NCBI GenBank assembly: GCA_946699065.1
Contig: CAMPDV010000017.1
Location: forward strand, 1,364,001-1,428,000
Origin: Loxodes magnus
Lineage: Eukaryota; Ciliophora; Karyorelictea; Loxodida; Loxodidae
DNA: 64,000 bases
Reading direction: 5' to 3'
Below are positions 9,880 to 23,811 of the stretch, piece by piece. A program made the position numbers and the translations under genes. Numbering within the stretch: position 1 is the stretch's first letter; each line of letters begins with the position of its first letter. The notes under the pieces are model-generated. The model ran no database searches and was not told where the DNA came from. It was given only the letters and a program-made list of their open reading frames with translations.

Positions 9880-12800
9880 TATCAACCTCTAGTTAGGTAT
9901 TCCTACTCCTGTTCTTTTGTTTCTTCTATAGTGGTTCTAAATTATGTTCTCGCATTTTCCTCTCTCTTCTTATTTTCAATTTTCTTCTTACTTGTTTTCA
10001 CAACCATTATTTAAGTTTCTTTCTTAAATTATATTTTTTTCTTCCATCAATTTTTCTTTTTGTTTTAACTGCTAAATTTTTAAAATTTCTATCCTTTTTT
10101 TAAGCAATTTTTTATGAAAATTTTTAATATATTTGTCAATCTTATGGGTTTTACTTTTTGCAAAGTTTGAATTAATACAATTTTAGTCGTACAGAATTAG
10201 TTTTTTATAATATTTGCCATTAAATATTTTTCAATTAGATAATTCCTAAAAGACATCTTTATATAAAACACATTCAAACATATGATCGAGTTCATCATGA
10301 GCAAAACCACATGCACAATCAATTCCATTTTATGTGCTTATGTGATGCAAACTAAGTTCGTATTAGAAATTATAGGTGAATGTCCTCAGTTTGAAAATAG
10401 AAGTAATATCTTATATTCTATGTCTGCTAAACTTAGTATAAGTTATTTCAGGAAGTACACTTTTATTATTTTAAATTGATTACATGTATCTTTAAGCTGT
10501 AGGCATCCGTGTATTCCTTTAAAAACATTCTTATAAAAATAGTTCTTTCACTCTTAGAATAATAAGCTAATTAGCTTCCTTTATATTTATCATACTTTCA
10601 ATATCAATTTTATATTATTCAAGGCTTTTATTTATGTATTTCATACATGGCAAATTGCTTAGCTTGCATTTAGGAAACAAGAATGCTATATCAGAGTTCA
10701 GATTTTCTCTACTGGTTTGTTCTAATTTAAAATAAAAATGCATTAATTTTAGCATAGACATATATGTAAATGGAAGTAAATTAAGATCAATGAAGTAAGA
10801 TTCATTGAATACCGATTAAGGAAAATATAGAGCAAAGCATTCGACTTTCAAGAAACCAAATTAAAAAAGCTTAAAAGAAAGCCACTAGAGAATTATTGAA
10901 AAAATAACTAAAGCAAGAGCTTTCAAGTTCTTCACCTGAAGGAAAAAATTATGATCGGAACAGTTGAAATGAAAGAATCTAAATCTGACAATGGCCCACA
11001 ACTGTAAGATCTACTACAAAAAACGAAGAAGTAAATATCTAATTATGAGGAAGTTATCTATAATCAAGGAGAAAAATCAGAGAACTTATGAATAATATAG
11101 ATGACTAAAACAACGAACTACTGATATTAAGACGGCAATTAATCTAAAACAATTTGGTTACAGAACAGTAACTATATGAATAGTCTTAATTAAACTTTAA
11201 ATAAGCAAAAAAATGGACATTGAAAATGCTCCTTTCTAAAAATAAGAAAAAAACAGTTAAAATGATTTAACTCTAGATACAAGTATAATAGAGAGAATTG
11301 AAAAAATTAAATAAAAAATCTTTAAGAAATAGATATGTAAAATCAAAAGAAGAAATGTTATACTGCAATTAAGATAATCACATTTTGCGGCAATGTCAAG
11401 AATGAAAAAAATTCAAAATATCAGAAGAAAAAAGAATGTGAAGAAATATTAACAAATTATGATTGACTAAAACTGGTATATACAGACAGAAATTGAACAT
11501 AAGAAACACCGAAAATAATCCGTGGTAACCTCCACCATACTAAAAGAGGTCGTGGTATACATCCACGTATAAAAAAATGGCGGAGCGAAACTGGTTGGAG
11601 GCCCAGGGAACTCCAAACACTTAACTTTTAGTCATATTATTATTATTATTATTGAATGCCGATTAAGGAGATTTAAATGCTTTCCTTGAAATGAGTCTTT
11701 GTAATTTAGTTATTTAAGCTTTCATTCCTTTAAGTCCTGACATGATACTTCAAGGAATTATATCGCTTCCATAATCTATTTTAGTCAAAATAAACGTTCG
11801 GCAAAGTGTTTTAAAATTGAGTGGTGATACTACTCCGTATTTAGAAAGAATTGCTGATTCTTTCAAAACTACTACTATGAAGTCAGATACTTTGCTTAAA
11901 CAGTGTAGTTTATAATTTTATTTATTTCCCAATCTGTATCCAAGATATGTAATTTCGTCCTTTTAAACAATAAGAATTCCATTAATATTTAAATTTATTT
12001 AAATTCTATTTTCTTTCTTTTTTAAGAACTAAATTACTTCACATTTTTCCACATTTATATTTAGTTTTACTCAAGAAAATATTTTTTTAGGGTCGAGTAA
12101 TTTTTATGCATTTTACTATGAATTAGAAAGTCAATTAAGTCATCTGCAAAGCCACAAACCACAAAATTTCTCTAGCAGATATTATAGTCATATTTATGTT
12201 GTTTTTCTTCTAAATATCTAATTACAATATCATAGTAAAGTATTGCAAGTACAGGTCCATGGCTGCTTCCTTATAATACTCCGTTATTTAACTTAACTGA
12301 TCTTGTAATATTACCATCAATAAGGAACTTAGCATCAATATTTTCGTAAAAGGATTCAAATGCCATTATCAATCCCAGAGGTAATCTAAGTCTTCTTAGA
12401 TGGTCAAATAGCATTTTCCTTGGTATACTGTCAAACATTTTTTCCATGTCTATTAGAGTAGCAATTAACTATCTTTTTATACCATCTACGATGTAACTCA
12501 ATAATCTATTAAATTGTTCAAATTTGTTATGATGTCGATCTTTTCCGATAAAAACCAAATAAAGCTTGATGAATGATATTTCTCCCATATATTAAATAAA
12601 ATAGTCTTTAAGTTAATGCTTTATCATATATTTTAAGTAAGCAATTCAGTAGGGCTATTGGTCTTCAATTTCTTCAGACACTTTTACTTCCTTTTTTGAA
12701 AATAGGTAAAATATTAATTCTTTTCAATTCATTTGGTATAGTGAGTGTTCTTAGCTTATTGCTACTAAAGCTTGTAACTATATTATGTAATTCCTATCCT

Positions 12801-13000
12801 CCATATTTAATCAATTCAGCTTTTAAACCATCACTACCTGAGGATTTGCTATTTGCTAATTGATTTTTTTAATTTCAAATTCTTTAAAAAGAGCCGTTTC
12901 TTATAAGTAACAAGGATCAAAATTCATAATAAAAGGTTTATTTTTATATATTGTATTAATGTTTCTATTTGAATTTTCAATCTCTTCTTTATTTAAATTT
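9880..13000 (-). pseudogene. Non-LTR (LINE) reverse transcriptase, minus strand, interrupted
   Basis: The minus strand encodes an RT. It shows a 'NSKSSGSDGLKAELIK' segment (near 12827-12860) matching the LINE 'N-K-S-P-G-P-D-G' entry motif, 'LKRINILPIFKKGSK' plus 'NWRPIALLNCLLKIYDK' of the palm, 'LIDMEKMFDSIPR', and the catalytic FADD box at 12139-12150. A thumb with EITYLGYRLGN follows. The coding line then meets an inserted Gag-only element (10823-11650) and resumes with a C-terminal zinc finger, CACGFAHDELDHMFEC (about 10270-10317), and a basic coiled tail to about 9880. At least two frameshifts occur (near 12460 and 12070), so it is inactive. The 5' end is unclear: 13000-13650 remains open but no endonuclease motif could be identified. 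Confidence 0.8.
10823..11650 (+). mobile_element. Gag-only non-LTR retroelement, 5'-truncated (copy 2)
   Basis: This ORF1-type copy (QSIRLSRNQIKKAQKKATRE..) is inserted in the minus-strand LINE RT. The coiled-coil part contains NNELLILRRQ as in copy 3. The knuckle has decayed (YCNQDNHILRQC, first Cys lost). The post-knuckle segment RMWRNINKLWLT is kept, the 3' hairpins lie at about 11521-11568, and (TTA)n follows at 11635-11652. Direct repeats ATTGAATRCCGATTAAGGA flank it (10804-10822 and 11651-11669, one mismatch). Small indels break the frame. Confidence 0.85.
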
Positions 13001-13869
13001 GAATGCTTGTCAAAAACTTAATTTTCTCAATTTTAAATAAATTGCTATTGCTACTCATAATTCAAATTAATCTAATTACGTATTTTCGGATTAATTAAAG
13101 TTTTTGTTTATTTGAACATTATTTATTCATTCTTATTATTAAGATTTTGATGCTTTTCTTTAGCTTATTTCTCTTTTCATTTCCAAAGATTGTGTAGGTA
13201 TTTTTATATGACTGATTTTTTATTCTTCATAAGTTGACTATTTCTTGATTTTGACTCCCATAGAAACTTAAAGAATTTTAGTTTTAAATATTATCTTATT
13301 TAGCTTAAGAAAAAAGTTTTGCTAGAGGAACTGGAAGTTTATAATAATATTTTATCTACACTTACTAACCAAATGCAATCTGAGGATTAATACTAATTAA
13401 ATCACAGATAAACTAGTACTACTTTTCAACATTATTTTGGTCTATTTGTTTAAATTGGGAGAACTATCCCTAATAAAGATTTTGATATTGTCTTCTTACA
13501 TTAGAATCTTACAATTTTGAAATTTTAAAGAGCAAACGATATTCTTAATTTTGATATATTTTAGTTAAATCATATTTTAGAGTAATAATTAATGGAAAAT
13601 GATTAGTATACAAACCCTAATTTTGAATGACACAAAATCAATATTCAAGCGTTTAGTTGCTAGGAAATAATAATTACAGTAATTTTAGTTGGTTACTCTA
13701 TGAATGTGTTGTATTATTAATCATTCAATAATATTAGGTAATTTGCTTTTATGAAATCTATAGTAGGCCTTTTATTGTCCTTATTATTTATTATATTAGA
13801 AAGATATTCATAAGCTAGTTCTTTTTAATTGTTTGGCTTTTCATTTGTAGGCAAATAGCATGAAGCAAC
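13001..13869. other. AT-rich remnant, probably 5' part of the minus-strand LINE
   Basis: Minus-strand frames stay open here, but no endonuclease active-site motif or other domain could be read. It may be linker or 5' sequence of the minus-strand LINE, ending where the plus-strand LINE fragment begins. Confidence 0.35.
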
Positions 13870-15358
13870 TGTTAAATACCCAATTATTATGAAAAATACA
13901 AACTGGAAATTGCAGATAAAGCAAAATGAATGATATGAAAAGCAGCAGAAAATAGAAACTGAGAAAATATAGGCAATACTATTGAGGTGGGAAATTTAAG
14001 AATCGAAAGAGTAACGTCCTTTTAGTACCTAGGGCATATAATAGAAGAGACAATCAGCTTTGAAAAACACATGGAGAACAGACTAGAAGCAGCATAAAAG
14101 ATGTAAACATGAATACTGGGTAAAATAACAATGAATAAGGGATTAACACCATATAATGCAGGAATAATGATAAAAACGTTCGTAAGCTCAGTATTCAGCT
14201 ATGGGACAGAAGTTATCCCATATTGTGAATAATTTGTAGGAAAATAAGTGATGGAACAATTAGAAATAATATAGAGAAGATCTTTACGAGCAATCGTAGA
14301 TGCCCCTTTCTAAGTGTAAAATGAGATGCTAGAATACGAGTTACAGTTTATGAAATTTAAACATTACCTATGGCAGAAAACGCTGAGACTAAGAGGCAGA
14401 CTAGTAGGTAACTAAGGAAAAACAGTAGATGGATTAATGTTCGACCTAAGTAAAGAAGAGAACTTTGATTTTGAACAATACTGCACGACAATGAAATTAA
14501 AATTAAAAATTGAAGACAAAAATATATTTATAGATGATGGTAATAATAATCAAAAAGGGAAGAAAAACATTAATCGTGCAATTTGAGAACATAGAATATA
14601 CGTAGAAGATAGAGAAAGAATGGAGTAAATGATAACAACTCTACAGTATAGAAAAACATGATTTGATGAATATGTAGTAGGACCAACCAACTACCTGAGA
14701 TACAATAAAAATAGAAAAGAAGAAATATGCTACATATTTAGAATAAGAACGAGATGTAATGGGAGCCAGGATTGTTTAAAAGAAAGACACCTAGTTGTGA
14801 CAAGCAAATGCCCTTTCTGTAATGATGCAAGAGAAAACGAAAGGCATATCATAGAAAAATGCTCAAAATACAAAGAAAGTAGATAAATATGTATTAGAAA
14901 GTTAAGAACAATAGGAGTAGAGAGACAAGGAATGGAACTATTTGATATAATATGAGGTACGGCAAAATTCGAAAAATTCATTAGAACCTAAGAAGAGTAA
15001 GAAAGAGCTAAAACTGAATTGATAATAAAAAATTATATCAAAAACATATTAGAAAAAAAAAGATATTTAGAAAAGAAAATTGAAGGAAAAAAAGAAATAG
15101 GAAAATATTATAGAGCAGGAAAAGGATAATTTTTATGAGTTTATAAAGCTTGATTAAGAAGAAAATAATTAGAAACGAAAATTAGCAAAGTATGTAAAAA
15201 AAATAATGGACACTTGTAACAAAGAATCAATAAAACGTAGATAGATAGAAGACAGAAGAACAAGAGATAATGAAGAAGAAAATGATGAAGATATGGAACT
15301 AATAAGAGAAGAATTTTTATTACCTGAAGGCTTACTTGAAGAAATAGACATGTATTGA
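13870..15358 (+). pseudogene. LINE ORF2 C-terminal half, 5'-truncated (copy B)
   Basis: The plus-strand frame begins abruptly around 13870 with YEKYKLEIADKAKWMIWK, matching the segment after the RT catalytic box. It then runs through SFQYLGHIIEE (the conserved 'F-YLG' thumb motif), a long helical region, and a complete C-terminal zinc finger (CPFCNDARENERHIIEKC, near 14811-14864). A basic tail follows and ends, after one frame shift near 15190-15260, at TGA 15356-15358. RT fingers and palm are absent, the usual result of 5' truncation during target-primed reverse transcription. Several in-frame TGA codons read sensibly as Trp (YRKTWFDEY). It is near-identical to the element at the left edge of the window. 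Confidence 0.8.
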
Positions 15359-15426
15359 AACATTTATTAAAGAGCTGCGCACCAACGAGGTTCTACGCGC
15401 TCTATAATCAAATTTATTTATTTATA
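15353..15426 (+). repeat. Left arm of long inverted repeat (copy B)
   Basis: Same sequence as 527-600 with few differences; its inverted partner is at 16256-16329. Confidence 0.8.
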
Positions 15427-16255
15427 CTAATAAAATGTCCAGGAAGATTTGAGAAATCTAATTCATTTTAGCAAGAATCAAGTTACTTCTTTACTAATAG
15501 ACATACTCCTCTAGAATTAGCATTTTAAAAATATGTACGATACTATTCTATTATTATAGGATTATATTAGCCCTATGTTCATGTTGCATTTATAGAGAAA
15601 ATATCAAAATCATTATCAATTATAAAAGATTATAAAGCAATTATTTACTGCCAATCGAATTTATATTAATATGTCCTATTTTTAATTATTTTTATGCTTA
15701 CAATCCAGCAGGTAATTCTCCTTTTTAAATACATATTTATTTTATCCCTTTTTTATCAACCTAAATATGTACTAATTCTTTTCTATTTTCAGGTTGTTAA
15801 TGGTAAAATTAGATTAGAATGTAAATTACCTAAGTTGAATATTCCTCTAACAGCTTTTTGTCTATTACTATTTAATTTTCTGTACTATCTACTGTACTTT
15901 ATGTTAATTCTTTATTTATTGTTACATATCTTCCTTGCATGTTTTTCATTTCATATTAATTCCTTCTTCATGTTCCTTATCTAATAAAATTTGAAAGTTA
16001 AGGAGCCGTTAAGTTGAATTCTCTTATTATTTTATCAGGCTCTTACAAATTTAATTTCTACTACATTGAGCGCTTAGCTGGTAGAATTAAATTATTATTA
16101 TCTTCTTCATGTTTCCTCTTGAGTTAATTAAAATTGTTATTAGTAGTTTGAGTTTCAATGTTGATTTAAATATTAGTTGTCTAAATCTGCTATTCTTTTT
16201 ACCAAGGTTAAGTCTCTTGCTTAAATAATTATTCTGTTTATTTCTTATTTTCTTA

Positions 16256-16329
16256 ATAAATAAATAAATTTGATTATAGAGCGCGTAGCACTCTCGTTGG
16301 TGCGCAGCTCTTTAAAAAAATGTTTCATA
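16256..16329 (-). repeat. Right arm of long inverted repeat (copy B)
   Basis: Same as 2288-2363; inverted relative to 15353-15426 and about 0.85 kb away from it. Confidence 0.8.
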
Positions 16330-16569
16330 CTGACAAGAATGTTTGCTACTGATAAAATTATCAGATACTGATAAACCTTGTTCAATACTGGTATAATTAT
16401 TCAGTACTGATAAAAATGTTCAATACTGGTATAATTTTAGAATACTCGTAATCTTTAATACTTGCTGGAGGTCCAAGGACATGGCAGGATTGTGTCTCAT
16501 TGCATCACCAAAGCAGAGGACAACATGTGTCAATTATGGGTACTTAACTTCCCCAACCTCTGATGAAGA

Positions 16570-17325
16570 TGACCTTGCTGTTCACCTTCGAACAACTATG
16601 GCGGTTTTAAAAAAAATTATAATATAATTTCATCTAGTTTTCTAAGTTATTCTAGATATTTAAAATAAATACCATATTAAGTTAATGATATGTTTATTGA
16701 ATTTTTTAGTGACTTATATCTATAAAGTTTGTTTGACAAAATTTTTAACTTAATTCCAATTTTTCAGTGTTAACTTCAACTTCTTAATGTTATCATTAAA
16801 CTTAAATTTCCCAATCTTATTATAAATTAATTGCTTAGATAATTTTATTTTCTACATCACATTTAATTTAAAAGTTTTAATCTGTCTAAATTTATTTATT
16901 TTAGCTTAGTAATTCTGTTTAGGTATAATTTTCTGCTGTTTATTAAAGTTTGAGATAATATTGTTTTTATATGTCTATATTACATTTTTCTATGGCTAGT
17001 AGTTATTATATATTGCAACTTTTTAATTGTTCAATTTAATTATGCTTTTACGATATCAATACTTGAAATTCCATATCTTTTTATTATAATTCTTCTTGAA
17101 AATCCATGTTTTATTTCTAATTCTACTAATTTTATATTCTTAGCTGATTATTTAAAGTTATTAGCTGTTTTTATAATTATTAGTCTTTATTTATATATCA
17201 TTAGTTTTAAATTATCAACTATTGGTTTTGGGCTTTAACTTCCAATATCTCAAACTCAATAGTCTTCTTTTACTAAGAGACTTCGTAATATAATTACTAA
17301 ATGTATTCAAATTTAGATAATTATT
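16570..17325. other. AT-rich region with a possible transposase-like HTH relic
   Basis: On the minus strand a frame near 16850-17220 encodes EIKHGFSRRIIIKRYGISS, reminiscent of the helix-turn-helix of some transposases. There is no catalytic domain, and TGA density is near random, so this is not called as a gene. Confidence 0.25.
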
Positions 17326-17339
17326 TTAAAAAATATAAT

Positions 17340-17625
17340 TGAAAAGATGGTGGGAGCTGAGAATGGCCTTCGTGACAACACTTTCTGGCTTTGTGGTTAG
17401 GAACAAGTTCCTTTCCTGTCGCTGAGAAATTCCCTGGTCAGAGTCATTTTCTGAAGGGAACACTGTCTTTAAGATTATCCGCTCTTGGTAGGGGCTTGAA
17501 GCCTGGCTGCTCAGAGTTATGGAGCTCCCTAGCAGCTGTGTCTGGAGCACAACAGGATATCCTCGTTATTCCATAAAAAGAGAGCGTCGGGTCGTGCAAT
17601 CGGAAAGGAGTTTCCGGTCCAAAAA
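17340..17625. other. GC-rich island of unknown nature
   Basis: About 280 bases near 45-50% GC stand in a roughly 22% GC background. Both strands give protein-like translations (minus strand from ATG 17550; plus strand from about 17346), with codon use unlike neighbouring host genes. Several strong hairpins are also visible: TTCCCT-GG-TCAGA..TCTGAAGGGAA at 17429-17460, GCTGCT..AGCAGC at 17507-17537, and CGGAAA-GGAG-TTTCCG at 17600-17615 followed by a T-run. It may be a structured non-coding RNA gene, the 5' portion of a retroelement (the 5' half of the Gag ORF at 62.2 kb is also GC-richer), or acquired DNA. A short match to the right edge of the window supports the retroelement view. Confidence 0.6.
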
Positions 17626-17848
17626 CTTTTTTAGTTGAAAATAATTAATTAATTATTTTTTATATAGCTCAAGTTCTTTTAAAACATCCTATAAACTAGA
17701 TTAAGACATATATAAATATTCATATGAGCTAGTTTATGTCGAAGAATTTATAATGATTATTGTAGATTAACTGGATTTTTCATGAATTAATGAATGACTT
17801 CTAAACTACTCCCAAAGCCCACCTATTTAATAGATTTAATTAAATTCA

Positions 17849-18835
17849 TCAGTTTATGCAGTTTAATTATTATATTGAGAAATTCAATCTGTTTAAACTT
17901 CTATCTCTTTAGAATTATTTTGCTTTTTCCAAAAATTAATTAATTATATTTAAACTATTGTTACTACTTTTAGTATTTAGATTTTAATTTTAACTTTTCT
18001 TTAATTTCTTATAAGTTTTATTTATATACACTTTGTACTATTCTATTACTGTTTCATACTTACTTATGATCCTTTAATTAGTTTGATCCTGATTTTCTTA
18101 AGCTGATAGAAATTTATCATTAAGAATAATTTGATTATTTTATAGAATTTATATTTATTATTCAATTTCTTTAATCTAATTTAAGAACTATTTTTTACTA
18201 GTTTCAAACTCTTAATCCTAGGATTACATTTAATCCTTTACTTCAATAAGTTAAGCTTACGATATATTTTTTTGATTTCAAGATTATTTAGATTTTAATT
18301 TTCTTAATTCTTTTGGTTTAAAAGATTGTTGAATTTATAATTTTAGTACTATACATGATTATACTCTAAATTTTAAGTAAATATGGATTATTTTATAATT
18401 CCGTTATTATTTTCATTTTGATTATTTAAAGTATTTTTGTATCTTAAATATCTTTATTATTCCCCCTAATCTTTAAATTTCCTGGAGATATTTTTGATAC
18501 CTTTTATTAAATTGTGGCGGCAAAATTTGTTTTCTTTTGATAAGTATATTTCTCAACTTTTAAAATGCGCTTCAACTGATGACATTACTCCAAGGAATAT
18601 TTAAGTTATCTTAGTGGAACCCTAAGAAAAGTATTTATTGTCTATTAGCTTTAGTATTTATCTTATTAAATTGGCTATTCATTTTATTTACTTCAGTTGT
18701 AGCGTTTCTAAATTTTAGATTTATGAAGGTGTAAACATCTGCCTATGCTTTTTTTTATAAGATTTCAGCTTCTTTATTGTTAGATAAAGAAGAGTCGCTA
18801 AGAGTTTAAATTAGCGATTTTTAATTAGTTTCCAT
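17849..18835 (-). CDS. Gln/Asn-rich coiled-coil protein, two mini-introns
   Basis: The minus-strand frame from ATG 18835 (METNQKSLIQTLSDSS..) to TGA 17849-17851, which is followed by a second TGA, encodes about 315 residues after removal of two introns: 19 nt at 18482-18500 (GTATCA..TCCAG) and 20 nt at 18241-18260 (GTAAGC..TGAAG). Splicing keeps one frame and joins hydrophilic segments (FNKR-KFKDQGEQQ and KKIY-LKDQMQSQDQ). Only one in-frame TGA occurs in 316 codons, well under the chance number. The C-terminal half is heptad-rich (FLNQIKEIEQQIQILQNNQ). A cytoskeletal or centrosomal role is possible but no family is recognised. Confidence 0.6.
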
Positions 18836-18899
18836 TTTTTTAATTTTAGCTAGGAATTATCAGGATAGAATAGTTAGGAACAAAATTTAACCAATTTGC

Positions 18900-19397
18900 A
18901 GAGCTAACTGAAAGCATATTTCTGTAAAAAATGTAGATGAATGATCCGATTGATGTAGAGAAACAGTCTTCAACAAAGTATATTCCCTATTGGAAAATAA
19001 TGAGATGTTGATACTGCAAGCGACCAGGGCAAAAATTAGAAGCTGCTTCCAATTCTAAGGAAAATAGAAAAAATAGTTGAAAACTAATGGGAAAATATTT
19101 TCAGGATCTATTGCAATCAAGACGGAAACAATAAAGGAAAAAATGCTCTAGCTAAACAAAGAAGCTCCAAACATATACCATGGAATTAACGAATTTAATA
19201 AGAGATGAATGGGAATCGATCTATCAGCAATTCTCAGAAAAAATAGATTAAAAATCCTTAGAACGTATGATAAGCAAGATCCAAGCAAATATGAAGTTTC
19301 TTTTATTTAGCATTATACTTTTGATTTATAATTAACCAAATAAGATGAAATCACGTAAATTAATTAATTCATTCATTCACTATTTTTAAGATAAGCA
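18900..19397 (+). CDS. Possible small unknown protein or gene fragment
   Basis: A plus-strand frame ending at TGA near 19397 reads FNKVYSLLENNEMLILQATRAKIR..APNIYHGINEFNKRWMGIDL.., with reasonable composition and a single TGA-encoded Trp. Upstream, another frame (FAELTESIFLQKMQMNDP) looks coding but is out of phase, so there is either an unresolved intron or a frameshift. No start could be fixed and no family is recognised; it may be a pseudogene piece. Confidence 0.35.
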
Positions 19398-20062
19398 TGA
19401 ATTACTAATGAATATTTATAAGGTTTATTTAGCATTTCACTTATAGCTACTTCTGTAATTTGCTTTTACCTTTTTTTATTATTTCTAGATTCTTTTGTTC
19501 AAAGATATTGCAACTTACATATATACAGCTTTTCAATATTGTAATCATATTATAACCAATATCTTTTGATCGAACTTTGTTACTTAATCCTTTAAAATGC
19601 TTGTATTGTAAAAATTAATATATGCATCATTTAGAATTATGCTTGAAAGTGTATCTCTTACATATGTATTTAATTCTTTTAGGATAAGAATCTCTAATTC
19701 AAACATTTATAAAGACTTATATAAGTTATAAGTAAAATCAAATAGCTCTCATAACTAAGTAGCAACTAAATATTTTATACTACAAACTAGCTCTTTATAA
19801 GGCAGCATAAATTAAGCTAATTTTTATTTCCAAATTAATGAAAATTCCTTTCTTAGCGTTTAGAGAATAAAAAGCACATAAAAAGTAAGATAAATATGAT
19901 AAAAAGGTAGAGCAATTATACTGGGAAAATTAAAATTGGAACTAAGCATCTTAGTTTTTGATTAACTATTTAGTAATTTAAAAATACTTAAAACTTTATA
20001 GACAAGCAATAGGAAGGAAAAATAGGTAAGTAGAAAGAATGTATAAATTAAAAGAGAGATAA
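19398..20062. other. AT-rich intergenic stretch
   Basis: No gene or structured element recognised. Confidence 0.5.
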
Positions 20063-20710
20063 ATGGAAGGCAATATAGATATATATTAGGAAGAGAATAA
20101 AATCAATTATATTTTGATTTTTTTAATTGGGGTAGTATTATGATGACTTATAGTTAATAAATATCCATTGAGTTAGTATATAAAATTAGTAGTTTATAAA
20201 GTAGCCATAAGAATCAGAAATAAATATATCTATATAGAATTGCTTTTTCTATATTAAGCACACATAACATTTTGTGGATACAAGATAGAGTTTAAATAAA
20301 AGAGTATTAAACTTATGCTTTTTTCGGTTCAGTGAACTTTGAAGGTTAGCAGCAGTTATTTGACATTACATAAAATTATTGATAAAGCTGATAATAAGAA
20401 AAGGATAGAAAACTTAGTATTTTAATTTATTTTTATCTTAGCTTTGATAAGCTTAACTAATTCAATCTTCTTTATTAGAATTTTTCTTCAAGACACTATT
20501 TCATATTCATCATCTTTAATTCCATTATACACATCTTGGTTCTTACTTTCCTTTTTTATTTGTAAAGTGAGAAAAATATTTTCAAAGGTTAAAACTAATG
20601 ATTATACTAGTATTATTGGAAGTATTAAAAGAAGCTTTAACAAAAATTAAAATTTTCTGTCCGAAGCAAAATATAAGAGTAAGTTTACAAATTTTTTAGT
20701 TTTATAATGA
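20063..20710 (+). CDS. Possible multi-pass membrane protein, 215 residues
   Basis: A frame from ATG 20063 (MEGNIDIYQEENKINYILIF..) to TGA 20708-20710 encodes three or four hydrophobic segments, including YILIFLIGVVLWWLIV and FIFILALISLTNSIFFI, separated by basic loops. The start follows a plausible acidic N terminus. Three TGA codons in 216 are close to chance and no family is recognised, so the call is weak. Confidence 0.35.
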
Positions 20711-20994
20711 AAAACCTTTTTATATAAGCTGTAAAGTTCTTTAAATGATAGCATAGTTTAATGATTAGGTATTAGAGGGACATTCTAAATATTTTTATTA
20801 CAAACTTTGAATTTTTACTAAGTTACTTAGTTCTTCTTTAAGTTCCTTTTTTTCAATCTATCTTGTTATAACAAACGAAATATAAGGATTTAATAAAATA
20901 TAAGTAAAAAAGTAAATAGAGACTTTACTAATCGAATACAAAATTAGGCAACTTTGTATTAATCTTTAACCATTAAAATTAAACTTATGTTTAT

Positions 20995-22301
<1,307 letters not shown>

Positions 22302-22383
22302 TTTCTATTTGAAATATCTTATAGAATAGTGATAATAGACTTTAATTTCAACTTTAATAAACTAAATTCTCATTAGTATCTTA

Positions 22384-22983
22384 TCAATTTATCTTCTTAA
22401 GCACTCCTAATATTTTCTTCTGAGTCTATTCGTCTAACTTTTCTTCCTCATCATTTATTCCTTCTAATTGCTTTGTATTTTATAAGCGAATATTAGAAAA
22501 ATGCCTATTGGAATTTCATTTATTACCATGCTTTTTATCTCTTTGATTATTGAGCTTTCGGTGAGTTTTATTTTAAATTTAACGATATAATCATCAACTG
22601 TCTAATCCTATAATTAGCAAACCCTCTCATTACTCATCTAACTACATCTAGCTTCTATTCACAAACTCTAATGTTCACACTAATTCAAATATCCAGTATC
22701 GTTAGTTTAGAAATACACTTTTAGCTTGTTTATACTTCCTTCAAAACCATCTTTTAAAGCATCTCCTTAAGAAGTCGAATCACACCATAATAGTACTGAA
22801 ACATTCGCTTAAGTTTTATTATGCTGCATTTAGACGTAATATTCAGTTCTAGGACTAACTTAATCTGTAACAATCTTAATTTTCATTCCAACACTTAAGT
22901 AGTTTTCATAGAAAGTATCAGGACTAATATTTTCAGCTGAAATAGTTCAAAAGCAAAGCTAATAGAATTAGCTTTAAATCCAT
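22384..22983 (-). CDS. Probable secreted or membrane protein, unknown
   Basis: ATG 22983 opens with a hydrophobic signal-like stretch (MDLKLILLALLLNYF). A different frame then carries a Cys-containing domain (SAENISPDTFYENYLSVGMKIKIV..LLWCDSTSQGDALKDG), and a third carries the C terminus (LEGINDEEEKLDEQ..LKKIN, TGA 22384-22386). The frame changes imply two mini-introns or indels that could not be placed with confidence. The composition of each piece is clearly coding. A second hydrophobic stretch (NEIPIGIFLIFAY) may be a C-terminal anchor if it is not intronic. The gene lies 82 bp from the MAP kinase start on the same strand. Confidence 0.5.
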
Positions 22984-23811
22984 TTATAATTGCAAAGCTA
23001 TTGGATATTTATAAACTAGTTACTTCCTTTCTAGACTAGAGCTTATACTAGTAACCCTTATTTTATAGTATTTAAACCTTCATAATATAATTGCTGGATT
23101 CTTAATAACAAACTTGTAATATTTAAGCTTTAAAAATAATACCTTGTAGCGTTTAAAGCCTCTTTGCTACTTTTCCCAGAGTTGTAAGGATTTTTTGACT
23201 CCTATTAATATAAATTTTTAAGTTGATGCTTGAAGCTAATAATTAATGCAGTTTAACTACCTTAGTATTTATAAATCTTCAATAAGGTAACTTAAAAATA
23301 CTGCTACTTAAGTAATAATAAATCAGTCTTCTTATAGCGTTCGATCTAAATATTTATACTTTAAGAATAAGTTTAGAGGTAAAAGAGACTTAGGGTTTAA
23401 TATTTACTAGCAAAAGTAATTAAATATGCTATATTTTGGCAGTTTAAGTAATTAACCAGAAAAGTGGCTTCAATCACTTACTCGGTATTATTTACTTCTT
23501 ATTGTTTACACTAAAGACTGCTTTTAATTAAAATACCTATAAAGGTTATGTTACTAGATTAGTCTGAATTATATCCTGGGGGATATGATGGATGATGTTA
23601 GCTAGAGTTTCTTAATTTTCCATATGAAAAACGAATAAAAATGATTTTCCATGGAATAGTCCATCCATATAGTAAAAAAGAATAATCGAATAACGATTAG
23701 AAGTATGAAAAGCTTTTCACACTCATATCTATATTTTATCTTACTCCCTAGAAGGAAATTCTATAAACCTATAGATAAATAGCTTCTTTAATTTTAAGTT
23801 TATCTTCTAAA
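22984..23811. other. Intergenic region between divergent genes
   Basis: AT-rich spacer of about 830 bp upstream of both the minus-strand unknown gene and the large plus-strand gene. No coding frame with convincing composition was found. Confidence 0.5.

Larger units (their letters stand above)
14828..16567. repeat. Duplicated segment, copy B (partner at 1-2562)
   Basis: See copy A. It lacks the Gag-only insertion, so the pre-insertion site is preserved near 16027-16045. The spacer carries the same 96-codon open frame (15694-15984), which differs from copy A at only a few codons. It has one more repeat of the ACTGATAAAAATG type near 16360-16420. Confidence 0.9.

Noticed and set aside
9630..9960. 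Plus-strand frame resembling a membrane protein
   Set aside because: Its right-hand part is antisense to the better supported basic tail of the minus-strand LINE.
17340..17625. SRP RNA, RNase P/MRP RNA, U3 or tRNA-derived SINE
   Set aside because: Diagnostic motifs of these RNAs could not be matched by eye; only a weak A-box-like word (TGGCTTTGTGG) was seen, with no convincing B box.
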